From Anthostomella pinea (lineage: Eukaryota > Ascomycota > Sordariomycetes > Xylariales > Xylariaceae), in NCBI GenBank assembly GCA_963556695.1, contig CAUWAG010000004.1:496001-560000 (forward strand): a stretch of 64,000 bases of DNA, written 5' to 3'. Numbering within the stretch: the first letter of the stretch is position 1; every line of letters starts with the position of its first letter. Under the pieces are notes generated by a model. It was given only the letters and a program-made list of their open reading frames with translations. It was not told the origin of the DNA and did not search any database. Shown here in pieces: positions 44,535-56,531 of this stretch. A program made the position numbers and the translations under genes.

Positions 44535-47500
44535 TCGATATGCCACGAACACTGCCAAGTCGTCAGAGCACTGCCGACAGAACCGGCGTTGAGTGTACGA
44601 TTGCGCAAATCAACGGAGTTACCACTTGCTATGCGTGGGACACGAAAGCATATCATTACGCGAACTTGATTCATGAGATTTTAGGACGACTTATCATCAT
44701 ATTTGGACTCTGGACGTACGCCCGTCCATATGGATTATCGTGTTGGCGTTCAAGGGCGCAGGGACAATCATTGCAGTCGAGTATGGATTACCATGATACC
44801 AATCCCCTACGGGGTGATTCGACGCCACAGCAGGGCGATCACGAATGGCAGCATCCAAAAGAATCATTAACAGACCAATGAAGACGGATAGCACGTCTGG
44901 AGGAAGCAAAAACTATACTTTGGAAGGATAGGCGGACCTTCTAGGGGCACCCGAAACAGAAGCCGGCGATTCGCCGTGCTACTATAGTGAGCTTTGCAAA
45001 AACAAGAAATAAATGCTACGTTTTGAGAATATGACTTGAATTATGCTATTTGTGGACGTGATGCTTCGGCTCTGTGACTAGAAACTCTCGCGGGCAGGGA
45101 AACAAAAGGTGGTAGATTCTTGTTAGCTGATCTACGTGTCGGTATCGCATGGGAGAAAGCTACCAGGACTACCTGCCTGGCTCCCAACCTTGTGTATTAA
45201 CGTTTCTTCTTTCCATTTCGAAAGGCTCTCTGCTTTCCCAAGTAGGCACGCAGCGAGTCTGGCCTGGCTCTCCTTGGGCTGGCTTCGATGCAAGTCCTAG
45301 GTACTCGTGGTAGTCTAGCTACCGCGGTTGTTGTGTCGTTGGTTGGAGCTTCTTGGAGCAATGCACGAGCCTTCGTGGCGATGTCGTTCCCGATAGGTGC
45401 TACTATGTATGTAGTTGGGACGCTTCTTCGTCAAACTTGGAGAGAGGGCAGTGTCTCGGAGTCGCGTGCGCGCTGCTCATGGCCTTTACGGTGTGCTTAT
45501 CTATGACTCCTGACTAATGCCTGCGGGCAAGGCATGTTTGCAGCCGCTGCAAAAGCGTGGGGAGGTAATGAATGGGCATGCGTTTCCCCTCCCTTTAAAC
45601 TGGCCCTATTCGCTGACTCCCGTCTCCCAAATGTGTGCGGTGGTTATGTGCTTCTATGAGCTACGTGACCGAAGAGTAAGAGTCCGTCCTTGGCACCATC
45701 AGCCGAGACAGCCAGCCAGCCGTACCGCACTTGCTATTGTCCTACTCGCCTCGGTCTCATGTGTCTCAAAATTCCAAAGGGCAAGGCCCTTTGAAGTAGC
45801 CAGAAGCCGACAATAGGTTCTGGCCGCCGCTGTCTTTGTCGCCGTATTCGTGGTCATCCGGAGGTTACCTAAGAACCACCCAAGCCAATGCTGCAGCCAC
45901 CCCGAATGATGTGAGCACTCGAGTGCTTGCTTGCAAATCTTTCGCGTTTTGCGCTCCGTAGTCACTGACACAATCGACCGGTTTTTAATCGGGCACCTAA
46001 GCCCAATAATTCGAGTGTGGAAGGGAAGGGAAAACTTGTCCACCACGAGGCTCGACGACCCGTCCTTGGCCTGGCGTGTGCGTCTTTCTCCCTGTTAAGT
46101 GCTCGCCTGCCTTGGGACTTTCGGTACAGAGAGGCCAACAGGATCGGGTTGATGCACACGAGACGAAACCAACCAGATAAAGGACTTTGGCGGCCAGGAC
46201 AGGACAGGGCTGTAAATCCAGGTCGTGCAGGGATACCTATGAAAGAGGCAGACGACCGCATGTGCGGATCAGCGGTGGTTTGAAGCTCACTCTTCGCGCC
46301 GTAATGCCGTAATGCCGTAAACCTGAGACCAGAATGATGCAAACGATGGGTTCCACTACACAGGGGAGGGAAGAGGACGCAGACATCCTTTAGGCAGTGA
46401 AATTTATTTCCCAAAAACAAAACCAAAATTGCACAGACGCCATTTGAACCACAGACCTCCAGACAGTGTACTACAAAATTGCAAAAAGAACAGCCGGAAG
46501 AGATGGAGGGGTTAGTTCACTTTCGCCTTCCTACTGCCGGAAAACCAGTTGGTTTGTCCTGGCGACTAAATTGACCATCGTCTTACAGGAAACTTTGGTG
46601 GGAACGTCAGATGCTGATTTCCGCTGAGATCTAGATATATACCCTTCTCCATCCATCCCCTTGGGTTTCAATGTTCCTGGTTGGGCATGCTGCTGTATGC
46701 GCGCCGCGCTCTCGTTGCCCGTTGGTAGCGTTCTATGTTGACCTTTCCATCTCGACCTTTCCATCTCGACCTTCCATCTCGACCTTCTTCCATCTCGACC
46801 TTCTTCCACCTTGACCTTCTTCCATCATTGACCTTCTTCCAGCTGTGCTCCCCTCCTGTTCGAAGGTGTCAGGGATTGTAGGTAACAACGGGGCGCGATG
46901 TTCCCAATAGTTTCTTCGATGCCTTCCCATGATTTTAGCTATATGCTCTTCATCATCGAACCTACTTGATGATCAAGGTATTCTGTAGTCAAACCCAACT
47001 CAAGCGGTTAGATTGTATGCCTTATGTCCGCTTGAGGATTAGGCCATCAATATGAGCCTGTGAGTGTGATGCGGCAGAGCAAATGCTTGCGTCTGGGTCC
47101 TGGCAGGCTGGCAATGGCGAGTGGCCAGAGAGATGCCACTTGCAGGCTTTCTGTGCGCGAGCGAAACTCATCAAGGCACAGCGGGAAGTGGAAATTTGTA
47201 CTCAGGACGATCATCACGTATGCCATATCTCAATCGTTGGCAATATGCGAGTCGTTTTCTTCTTTATCATTGGCATTTGGTAGTCATTGTACAACTGCGG
47301 TCACCAAAGTGCAGGGAAGCCAAAGCAGGTTCAGTGTCATCATCTTGCCTATGACATACATACTACACATACACTTTGTTGTGTCTCCGACCGCCAGACG
47401 AAACCGCTTCAGTCCAGCTCAGTGCGAGTAGCCGAGAACAGGTTGTGCCCTTGTGGCCTCGCGTCTGCCTAGCTACGACCTGCCTAGGCCGTAAGCAATC

Positions 47501-47759
47501 GGAAGGCATCGTCGTACGTCGTCATCTGTCTATGAAGCAAAAGAACATCGTCAAAGATATCCGTAATGGAGAATAGCACAACGTGTGGGGGGAAACGCCG
47601 TACGCCCTCTAACCCCTTGGTCGATCCATGTCCAGCCGTTGCTGATGCAGTCGTCGCAGGCAAGAAGAACATCCATCCCATCTTCCCAGGGACCTCTGCG
47701 TGGTAAAACGAATGCGAATGATACTGCCGAGCAAGCAAAGGAGAGTTGTGTTCCAGTAA
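44535..47759. other. Gene-poor stretch, 3.2 kb
   Basis: Between the Fhl1-like gene and the convergent ISWI gene. It contains a minisatellite at 46738-46852 and a small TAATGCCG repeat near 46302-46320. No open frame here resembles a protein family I know, and no tRNA or rRNA is visible. Untranslated regions of both flanking genes take part of the space. Confidence 0.45.
46738..46852 (-). repeat. Degenerate purine-rich minisatellite
   Basis: On the minus strand the unit is GGTCGAGATGGAAG with length variants (AAGGTCGAGATGGAAGAA), about seven copies, drifting to GGTCAAGGTGGAAGAA and GGTCAATGATGGAAGAA. One strand is almost entirely purine. Confidence 0.85.
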
Positions 47760-50700
47760 TCACTTCTTCTTTCCCTTGGACTTCGCCTTGGAACCGGACG
47801 CCGAATTCGTAGAAACAACGCTCGATGCTCGCGATGGAGTCGCCGACTTGGCTTTGCTGCCACCCTTCACGTTATCCAGGGCTTTGTTCTACACCAGTGT
47901 CAGCAAGTACACATGTGAACAAGGGGCAACATTGAGTAGGAGAATGAACATACCTTGACACCGTTCTTGGACTTCTTCTTGGCCGGGGCCATCCCGAGGA
48001 TGCTATCCTCGTCGTTCTCCTCATCTTCCGGCTCTCTCTTCGACTTGCCATTAACACCGTTGGCGCCGGTCGGATGCACATCTTCAAACTCCTTCACAAT
48101 AGTAGTGAGAAGGGTAGTGCAACGACGACTGATCTCTGTCGGTGTGCGGCTGAGGAAGAACCAGTCAAATCGGAATAGAGGGCTTTCACGTATCTCGTCG
48201 CAGATGCGCTCATGGATCCCCTCCGAGTCAATGCCATATCGGTCGAGGAGGACCAGAAGGAACCTGTCTTCCTCTTCGTTGTAGACCTTCTTGTTGGTAG
48301 TGGAGACGGAATAGTTGATCTTCATCTGCTGGAGCGGCACGCGGTATTGCTGCATCTTCTTGCGGAGCATCTTCCGTTGGTGTTCGGTTTTACCGCGGCG
48401 CTCTTCTCCAGCATCGATCACCCCGAGGTACTTGGGATACTCGGCAATCTCTGTGTATCGCTTCCAGAACACCTTGGCGTAATCCTTGATCTCGGACGGT
48501 GTCTTGTTGGCCACTTCTCTTGATATTCTCTCGTAGTCGTTGCGCCCGTACTTGGCAGAGCCATTGATGAATTGCTGGAAATCTCTTCGGTTCCAATCCC
48601 CGAAGCCCTGGAGTGATAGTTTCTGCTTCTCTTCCTGTTCCTCCTCATTGAGGGGGGTTGCATTGTCAATTTCCTCCTGGTCCAGGGCTTGCTCCGCTTC
48701 TCGTTCCGACAAGTTTTCATCCTCGCCTTCAGGTAGAGTGGCTTTGTAACCAATCTCCTTTCGATAGTATGAGGTCTCACGCTCTTGGAGCTCCTGGAGA
48801 CGCGGAGGATAGAACTGGTAGTCGTGGGCAACAACTTGCTTAGGTGCTCGGGGCGCCTTTGGCTTGGCCTCTGCCTTGGTGGTGCCGTAGATGGCTTGTC
48901 TGTAGAACTTGTCGACCGAGTATGACTGCTCTTTGCGTTCACGTTTCGCAGGGTTGATCCAGTTGATTCCGATCTCCTTCTTCTTGCCGCCAAACTTCTC
49001 GCCGTTCCACTCGTAAGCAGATTCCGACGAAAACTTTTGCAGATCATCGATACCCAGTTGTTCGTACTTGGCGTTGAGTTGCTTCGTTCGGTTCTCGCCC
49101 TTGGCCAATATGGCGTCCATATCATCGTCATTGAACTCGGTGCCCTTTGCTGCCGCTCCAGTCGCAGCTTTAGTCTGGAAGACCTTCTCAGCTCCATGCT
49201 GGATCATGGTCAGAAGCTCATCTTTGGCGGCCGGTCCTTTGGCTCCCGGGTGAGCACGACCTTGTTGGATGACCAATTGATCGAGGCGCAGCTTCTGCGC
49301 CGCCCGCTCGAGGACTTTCTCCTCAATTGCGTTCTCGGTAACAAATCTGTACACAACCACTTGCTTCGTCTGTCCAATTCGATGGGCACGGTCCATAGCT
49401 TGAAGGTCAGCTTGGGGATTCCAATCGCTATCGTAGAGGACGACGATGTCGGCGCTGGTCAAGTTGATTCCGAGACCTCCGGCTCGAGTTGTGAGAAGGA
49501 AGATGAACTTGTCGGAGTCCTTCTTGTTGTACTCGTCGATCGCAGCAATACGATCTTCATGTGCAGTACCTCCATCAATACGACAGTACTTGTACTCGCG
49601 GAATACGCAGTAGTCCTCAAGGATGTCGAGAAGACGACTCATCTGTGAGAAAATGAGAACACGGCTGCCCTGCTTCTGCATTCTCTTCAGAAGTGTGTCC
49701 AGCAACGCCATCTTGCCTGAGTTGTACACAAGGTGCTCGTCCGTCGTGTAAGGAGGGCCAGGCTCAGCCCCTTCGAACAGATAGGGGTGGTTGCAACACT
49801 TCCGCAGCTGCATGACGATGTTGAGGAGACGAGTTTTCGATTCGCGCTTACCACCAGCACCGTTTACGGCGTCAATATCTTTTTCGAGGATCTTCTGATA
49901 CCACTTGACCTGCATGTCTGACATGCCGATGTAAAGGTTGACTTCCTTCTTGGGTAACAGATTCTTCTCAACCTCGGCCTTTATGCGACGGAGGAGGAAG
50001 GGTCGTAGAACCCTGTGTAGCTGCTGCACGACCGTGTCCTGGTCCTGGCCTTGTCCCGAGAACCACTGGTCGAAAGCCTCGGAATCACCGAAAACATCTG
50101 GCAGCAGGAAGTTGAGCAGAGCCCACAGCTCGTGAAGGTTGTTTTGGAGCGGCGTTCCCGTGATCAGTAGTCGGTTTCGGGAGGTGAACACGCGGATGAC
50201 TTGAGCGAGGGAGGATTCTTCGTTCTTGATCCGATGCGCCTCGTCAATTATGATGTATTCCCACGCAAACTTCTTCAAGTGCGACTTCTCCCTGAGAATC
50301 ATCTCGTAACTGGTGATGCAGACGTCGAATTTCTCGTCGACAAGGCGTTCGTTGATCAAGGTATGGCGCTCCTCCTTGGCTCCCTGTAGAACCAGCACGT
50401 TGACTTCGGGTGTCCATCTCTCGAATTCTCGGCGCCAGTTGTCGAGGGTAGATTTTGGTACGATGACCAGATGAGGACCGGTGATATCCATTATATGCCG
50501 TAGGTAACCCAGAAAGGCAATTGTCTGTAGCGTTTTCCCTAGACCCATCTCGTCGGCAAGGATACCCGAGATACCATTCTCGTGTAGTGAGATCAGCCAG
50601 TTTAAACCAGCAACCTGATAGTCCCTCATCGTGCCATTGATGAATGCAGGCGATTCTCTGAATACGGTCTCGGCTGAGCCACCGTGTTTCTCGTCCTTGA

Positions 50701-51388
50701 GCAGCTCAGCATCTTCTTCGGCCTCAGTCCGGCGAGCACGGCCCGTAGCCGCACCGCCTTGACGAGCACCCTTCTTGGATTTTGCGGCGTCTTCATTTTG
50801 ACGGTCGATCTCCTGAATGACTTCTCGGATTTTGGGATTCGGGTTCGTCTCGATGAAGTGGCGGAACAGGTCGGTCAGACCTAACAGGTAGCGAAATCTC
50901 CGAATACTATCATCCTCCTGTTGTCACATGTACATTAGCTGGTCGTTCCATGGAATAAGGTCATATACGTTTGATCTTGTCCCTCTTTGTCTCTCTTCTG
51001 TGTCCATCAATCGCTGGGGTTTAATACCTTCGATTCTCCCAACGTGTCGTGCTTCTTGCCAAATATGCTTCTGCGGAGTTGATTTGCTTCAGAGCGCTTC
51101 TTACGGCCATCGACAAAATGATCTCCTACAACACTGCTGGCGGTGGTATTGGGGTTCGTATCGGAGTCGGTGAAGTCAGGTGTCTCGTCCACTTCCTGTT
51201 CGTTCTTGTATCAGCTTGAGTTACCCACAGACGCGACATCTCAACCCTTGTGTCAAGCTGTGGCGCGCGCGAGAAAGAGTCATGGCTGCACTTACCACTT
51301 CGTCGGCAGGATTGGAGACTGGCTCTGGAGCATCTGACATGGACGCGTCTGTGTCGACTGCGCTGGCCCTGGGGCGAGGAGGTGCCAT
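47760..51388 (-). CDS. isw1/isw2: ISWI-family chromatin remodelling ATPase
   Basis: Exons 51296-51388, 51028-51195, 47954-50917 and 47760-47888 join in phase to 1,118 codons (1,117 residues), the usual ISWI length. The start is [20 protein letters not shown]. The N-terminal region has the autoinhibitory basic stretch and [20 protein letters not shown]. The ATPase starts near residue 184 ([20 protein letters not shown]), with Walker A DEMGLGKT near 212, DEAH at 312-315, [20 protein letters not shown], and lobe 2 [20 protein letters not shown] and [12 protein letters not shown]. The HAND, SANT ([20 protein letters not shown]) and SLIDE ([35 protein letters not shown]) domains follow. The C-terminus is Lys/Ser-rich. 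ISWI slides nucleosomes into regular arrays. A single ISWI gene often covers both yeast Isw1 and Isw2 roles in filamentous fungi. The gene is divergent from a HAPSTR1-like gene. Confidence 0.95.
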
Positions 51389-52463
51389 GATGGGTGGCTG
51401 CGCTGCAAGCACTCAACGCGACTTGGACGCGATCTGATATGGGATGCGTATAGCTCGAGTCCGACGGAAGCTGCACGATGTGGTTCTCTGATCAGAACCT
51501 GGCGTGCGGTTCTGAATGAAGACGAAAGGGTTGGCGAAGACGTGGAGTGAATGAATGTAAGGGATAGGCGCGCCTGGGTTGTGGTGAATGTGACGGAGGG
51601 CAGGAGGGAGTTGGTCGAAAAGATTGGAGTGGGCAGCAGAATACCTTGCCTTAGGTACTTGCCTTACATAAGGCTATCGAGTTCGCAACGTGCAGCGGTG
51701 GGATGTGCTACTATGGGGATATGAGCTAGGATGAAAACGTATTAGCCTCCGAGCGCCACTTCCACACGATCTCAGCCACAGAAAGTCATATGCATCTGCC
51801 CCGGTTTGTGTGTGCAATTGGGCCGAAGAGGACCCCGCAGCAGCGTGCACTCCGGCAGCCGCAGCCGCAGATGATGCTTGGCAACTGAATGGTCTGTGCT
51901 TTTAGATCCGTTTCCGTTTTCCGGCGAACCAACGAACCAACCCCGACCCGACTCCTCACTCCTCCAGAGGCTCATGTGGCATGTGGGTACTGAACCAAGA
52001 AACCTAACCATGACCAAGCCCAAATCATCATGTCACATCATCACCTCGCTCTGACGCTGACAACAACTACGACAACAACAAACTGCTTTTGTTCTTTGTG
52101 TGCTCCTGCAATTGTTTCAGAGTCAAACCACTGCCGTCTGCTGTGCTGCGCCTACTCTTCATTATCTTCGCGGTCCTTTGACGCCCATTACCACTTCCCC
52201 AAGTCCGCCGATACGACGATCCCGCAGTCCCGTTGCTAGATCTCCATTCGTTGTCGACTCCGGCCCACACCCGACAAGCCCGCAACGGCCCCCCACCAAC
52301 AAACCCAACGAACCTGCGAGAAAGAGAAAAAGAGGACAATTTCGTCATTCGAGAGGGCCCAATCCACACAACACCAACGTACACATACTGTTGCCCACAA
52401 AGAGCACTTCCCCGTCCGCTTGATCGCTCGTCGCCACACCACCTACACAATCAGCTGGCGAAG
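51389..52463. promoter_or_regulatory. Divergent promoter region, ISWI and HAPSTR1-like genes
   Basis: About 1.1 kb between two start codons pointing apart. Contains GCCTTAGGTACTTGCCTTAC near 51650-51669. The last 400 bp before 52464 (CAACAA-rich) look like a long 5' leader of the plus-strand gene. Confidence 0.5.
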
Positions 52464-53231
52464 ATGGATGCGATGAGAGGTTCCTCACCCCCGAAGAACC
52501 TTGTCAGCTCCGACTCCCCCGAGCAGTTGCTCGATGCATTCAAAGCTGCGGCATTATCCGTGACAAAGCTCTACAAGACCTCAGCTGCCGCCCAGGCCAA
52601 GTCGAGATCCGATGGCTACCAAGATTGCCTGGATGATCTCCTTGCCTTCCTCGACAGGCGGCACTTCGGCCTGAGCGACGGAGAGGGATGGCAGATTAGA
52701 CGATGGGCCACCGAGCGCCTAGATGGCAGAGACTCGGTCTCACAGATTATGGAGAGCGAGGACGAGACCGACAAGGCCGAAGCAGGATCGTCGCCCGAAC
52801 TTCACCGCCCGGGTGGTGCTAATCACACGCCCGCCATGCGAACCGAACCGCCGCCTGCTGCCCAGACACCCGCTGTCTCGCCCATTGTCGAAGAACCGCC
52901 TACTATCACCGTTCCGACTCAGGATAATTTCACTTTCCAATCCTCACATCCGTATCCCCAAGACTCGTACCTCAATCTGGCAAACCTCGACCTGTCTGAC
53001 CCGATAAGATCGAACGACAATACGACGCAAGCCCCTTCGGCGGTCTCGGTTCCTCACCCGACTCGGCCGCGTAGTACCAAGCGAGGACACAGGTCACGGA
53101 ACACGACTACGAATCACCTTGGCAAAGGCGCTGGTCAGAAGCGATCGATCAATTTCGCCGAGCTGTTTGACGTGGGAGGGGTAGGTAAGGACATGTTCGC
53201 AAGGGAAGGAAAGAGAAGTCGTCACACGTAA
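52464..53231 (+). CDS. HAPSTR1/C16orf72-like protein (DUF4588 family)
   Basis: I start at ATG 52464 (MDAMRGSSPPKNLVSSDSPE); the 77 open codons upstream are low-complexity leader. The conserved core is at residues 20-90: EQLLDAFKAAALSVTKLYKT, then DGYQDCLDDLLAFLDRRHFG and GEGWQIRRWATERLDG. This pattern matches the eukaryotic family that includes human C16orf72 (HAPSTR1, TAPR1), a partner of the HUWE1 ubiquitin ligase in stress responses. The C-terminal half is disordered and ends in a basic segment (STKRGHRSRNTTTN, QKRSINFAELFDVGG), possibly a nuclear signal. No intron, 255 residues. Family identification rests on remembered motif shape. Confidence 0.72.
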   Translation: MDAMRGSSPPKNLVSSDSPEQLLDAFKAAALSVTKLYKTSAAAQAKSRSDGYQDCLDDLLAFLDRRHFGLSDGEGWQIRRWATERLDGRDSVSQIMESEDETDKAEAGSSPELHRPGGANHTPAMRTEPPPAAQTPAVSPIVEEPPTITVPTQDNFTFQSSHPYPQDSYLNLANLDLSDPIRSNDNTTQAPSAVSVPHPTRPRSTKRGHRSRNTTTNHLGKGAGQKRSINFAELFDVGGVGKDMFAREGKRSRHT

Positions 53232-54674
53232 CGACGTGCAGATGGAAATATACACCGCATCTTTCGGCGTAGGGGTCTGGATCTATGGGTTCGCTTCTGT
53301 AGCACAAATGGGTTTAGACGGACGACGAGTACGTCGTCCAGGTGCATTGTTCGGGGTTCTTGGCATGGGGCATCGACATGGCGGCCTTGTGCAATATTCG
53401 AGGCGTTTAGAGGAGCACAACAACAACAGCGACACCGGCTGGCCCTGATTTCGCCTGGTTTGCTCTTATACAAAACGAATATTACGAGTTGATGGATTCC
53501 AGAGCCGTACGTGCTAGCTAGTTTAGTATCTATTAGTAGCGAGTTTTCCCTACGGGAATGGAGAGGTTACCAAATGAAGCTACAGTCCTGTGTAGATAGA
53601 GTACTTACCGTCGTCAACAACTGCTCGCTTTCACAGCCAAATCACCAGTGCCCCAGTACGTTTCCTAGCCAGTTGTTGTTTGCGCGCAGTGTATTCGAGG
53701 AACTGATGCCAACTTCCCAATTAACTTCCGAGCACGCTGATGGATTCTACATGAATGCCTATACGGCTGACCTCCTGAACCACCCACATATTATATTAAT
53801 TCGTGGAGGGTCCAGTTGGTCATATAGACAGCTACGTTAGATAATTGCTCCAGGAAGAAACGGCAGATGTTGCTTTCTGGAACAACATACTACTTATATT
53901 TGCCACATGCGCAGATATGACAATTCATGTGTAGATCAGAACTGCTGCAAGCCTCCGCCAGAATTTCATCTGGGTTTACCCTGTTGACTCACAGTTCATC
54001 AGTCTCTTAGGTCTGGAGAGTGACGGTATGCTCCTACTTGAGAATCCCGGGATATCGTCTCTCATCTCGTGTCATTTCAGTACGCACGAGGGTTCAAGCC
54101 ACCCCAACTGTGTTCGACTTACCAATGCTTGGAACCAAGGTTCAACGTCGAGAACCCTGTATGAAACTCGGGATCCGCCAACCTGTGCAGCATTGCCGCG
54201 GGCGGGACTAACATGATAATATAGAGAGGCGTCGCATCATATCGTGAATGTACAGCAGAGCAGGAGTTCGGTCAGGGGTAGCGACGCATCATATCATGAA
54301 TGTGAATCCTACCTACCTACCAAGATCTATCATACGATCATGACATCGCTCAAAGCTCGTGATCCCATCCTTCGTACATGACCGTTCTTGGCATATATGA
54401 ATTCTGTCCATTGTAGTTATAATGCAGGTACTTAAGCTATTAACCCATCCCATCCCACCCGTCCGTGCGCCGCAGACTTGCCACCGCCTGGAATATTTCC
54501 GCCCATATCAACCATCCGCCAGTATGCATACCTGATAGCTTTGATATCTCTGACTCCCATATTCCGAACCCAAGAGACGGGTATTCCAAATAAAAGAACT
54601 CCTAATACACAACATCTACCCGCGCATCTATTGCCAGACGCATCATCATGTCCCATATCCCAGACACAAAAACT
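53232..54674. other. Intergenic, 1.4 kb
   Basis: Between the HAPSTR1-like gene and the convergent acyltransferase gene. It holds a 23-nt imperfect direct repeat (54229-54251 and 54281-54303). No gene recognised. Confidence 0.4.
54229..54303 (+). repeat. Imperfect direct repeat pair
   Basis: GCGTCGCATCATATCGTGAA and GCGACGCATCATATCATGAA, each followed by TGT, are 52 bp apart. They differ at two bases. Confidence 0.75.
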
Positions 54675-56531
54675 CTAATCCTCAACAACAAGCTTCGCCT
54701 CCAACCACTTCGCAAACCTAACAACCGGCGCATCAACAGCGCGCCAAAACACATCCGCCACCCACACAATCAGCGGAATATTAACCAGGCCCGCAAGCAC
54801 GAACCCTCTCTCATAAGCCCCGTCCTCAGTGCCCGTGACGCCCCAAGCCCAGCGCTCAACTCTATAACCCACCGTATGCAGCACGGGTCCATGCAGCAAG
54901 TAAACAGCATAACTAATACGACCGAAATACTGCACGAGCGGCGTAGTGAAGACGCGCTGCCAGCCCGGCGACCGCGCCGCGCAGAACACGAATAGCACCG
55001 CGCCCCAGATCTGCCAGAACCGGTACCGCTCGGCGAACCAGTCCGGGATCAGGGAGGCTAGGTACCGCCACCCGGGCACGTCGCCGTCGGGCCCGGCGTC
55101 GGGGCATGACATTAGGTACAGAGCCGGGACGGACACGAGCGTCCAGACCAAGTCGGACGAGCAGGCGCGCTTCAGCGCCGCGGAGGCCTTCGCCTCGTCG
55201 AGGGGCAGCAGGAACGTCGGGGAGGTGGGCCGCGAGGGCGAGCGCGAAGGCTCGTGGGCGCCACGAATCAAGTCGAGCTCCGCGATGGCCATCCCGGCCA
55301 GGAAGAGCAGGACCTCCCAGTGGCCCAGCCGGAACGAGAACCACGACAGCAGCACCAAACAAACCATGCGCGGCGGGGCGCGCTGCCGCGCCGTTGCCAG
55401 CTGCGTCAGGAACAGAAACAGGGAGCACCGGAACTCGAGGGGGATAGTCCAAAGATGCACGTCGTAGCCGGTCGAGCCGCCGAACTGCTCCCAGCCGAAG
55501 ACGTGCACGAAGTCGAACATCTGCCAGGCCCAGTGGCGGAACTGCTCTCTACCGGACGGCAGCAGCGGCGGGTGCGTCTCACGGACATTTCGAAAATAGA
55601 CTGGGTCATCCACGAACCCGCGCACGCCCTCCAGCGCGCCCAATCTTAACAACACAACCACAGCCAGCGTGGTGGCCATGGGCGGCAGGAACAAACGAAA
55701 AGCGCGGCGGAACGCGAACGACGACAGCGTGCGCAAGAGGCCATCATATGAGCGCGCGCGCGCCTGCTTCAGCGGCTCTAGGGATAAAGCGTAGCCCGAG
55801 ACGACGAAGAAGACGCACACCATCGAGGGCCCGGAGTACAGGAGCCGCACGAAGGGCAGGCGCAGCAGCTCGCGGTTGGCGCCGTCGACGCCCCAGCCCG
55901 TGGCGATGACGAACGACGTGTATGCGTAATGGCAGAAGACGACGAAGAGGGCGGCTAGGCCGCGCATGCCGTCGAGGTAGGCTGTTGGGTGTTGCTTGGG
56001 GGTGGTGCTCGCGTTCCTGTTCCAGCTTACGTCCTTGTCTTTCTCCGTGGTGATGGTGGTGATGCCGCCATCCCCGAGCCTGGCGGGTTCTCCTCCCAGG
56101 AACGGTAGCCGGTGCTGGTGGTGGTGTAGGAAGCTGGGAAGCAGGAAGACGGCCGTCCGTCGTAACATACGGCTCCAAGACGGAATCCGCAGGCTTTTCG
56201 AAAACGGATTCGCTGTGGTCGAGGACCACGCTGTGGTCTCGGAGAAGCGGTCGTCGGAATCCCTGCTTCGTCCGCTTTCGCTCTCGATGTCTGACGGCTG
56301 CCGTTCGCCTAGGTATGCCATCTTCTCCTTCTCCGACTCTTGCGAGAGCATCGACCTCTCGGCCGCGTTTCCGTTCATGACTGTCATGAAATGTTGCTGG
56401 GAATCTCGGGGGACACGATGAGGGCGAAATTGGTGGCGGTAGGGGTAGTAATGCTGCTGCTGCTGCTGCTGTGTGTCGTTATGGTAGGTTTCACCCCGGG
56501 CTTCCATTATCCTGGGGTTTTGGCTAAGCAT
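54675..56531 (-). CDS. Acyltransferase-3 family integral membrane protein
   Basis: A single 618-codon exon starting at MLSQNPRIMEARGETYHN. The N-terminus (about 190 residues) is cytosolic and polar, with a Gln run encoded by a CAG tract near 56453-56472. The acyltransferase-3 domain starts with TAYLDGMRGLAALFVVFCHY, whose DGMRG and H are the family signature. It continues with FFVVSGYALSLEPLKQ and RRAFRLFLPPMATTLAVVVL, LWTIPLEFRCSLFLFLTQLA, and the last TMs YFGRISYAVYLLHGPVLHTV. Members transfer acyl groups to carbohydrates or small molecules at membranes. The substrate is unknown. Codon usage is GC-rich throughout and no lesion is visible. Confidence 0.85.
   Translation of the reverse strand: MLSQNPRIMEARGETYHNDTQQQQQQHYYPYRHQFRPHRVPRDSQQHFMTVMNGNAAERSMLSQESEKEKMAYLGERQPSDIESESGRSRDSDDRFSETTAWSSTTANPFSKSLRIPSWSRMLRRTAVFLLPSFLHHHQHRLPFLGGEPARLGDGGITTITTEKDKDVSWNRNASTTPKQHPTAYLDGMRGLAALFVVFCHYAYTSFVIATGWGVDGANRELLRLPFVRLLYSGPSMVCVFFVVSGYALSLEPLKQARARSYDGLLRTLSSFAFRRAFRLFLPPMATTLAVVVLLRLGALEGVRGFVDDPVYFRNVRETHPPLLPSGREQFRHWAWQMFDFVHVFGWEQFGGSTGYDVHLWTIPLEFRCSLFLFLTQLATARQRAPPRMVCLVLLSWFSFRLGHWEVLLFLAGMAIAELDLIRGAHEPSRSPSRPTSPTFLLPLDEAKASAALKRACSSDLVWTLVSVPALYLMSCPDAGPDGDVPGWRYLASLIPDWFAERYRFWQIWGAVLFVFCAARSPGWQRVFTTPLVQYFGRISYAVYLLHGPVLHTVGYRVERWAWGVTGTEDGAYERGFVLAGLVNIPLIVWVADVFWRAVDAPVVRFAKWLEAKLVVED

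Noticed and set aside
46738..46852. CRISPR-like array
   Set aside because: Units are adjacent and degenerate with no unique spacers, and the genome is eukaryotic.
52233..52463. N-terminal extension of the HAPSTR1-like frame
   Set aside because: Open by chance; low-complexity leader before the ATG at 52464, where the conserved core follows closely.
55106..55649. Long Arg/Ala-rich open frames on the plus strand
   Set aside because: Antisense shadows of the GC-rich acyltransferase gene.
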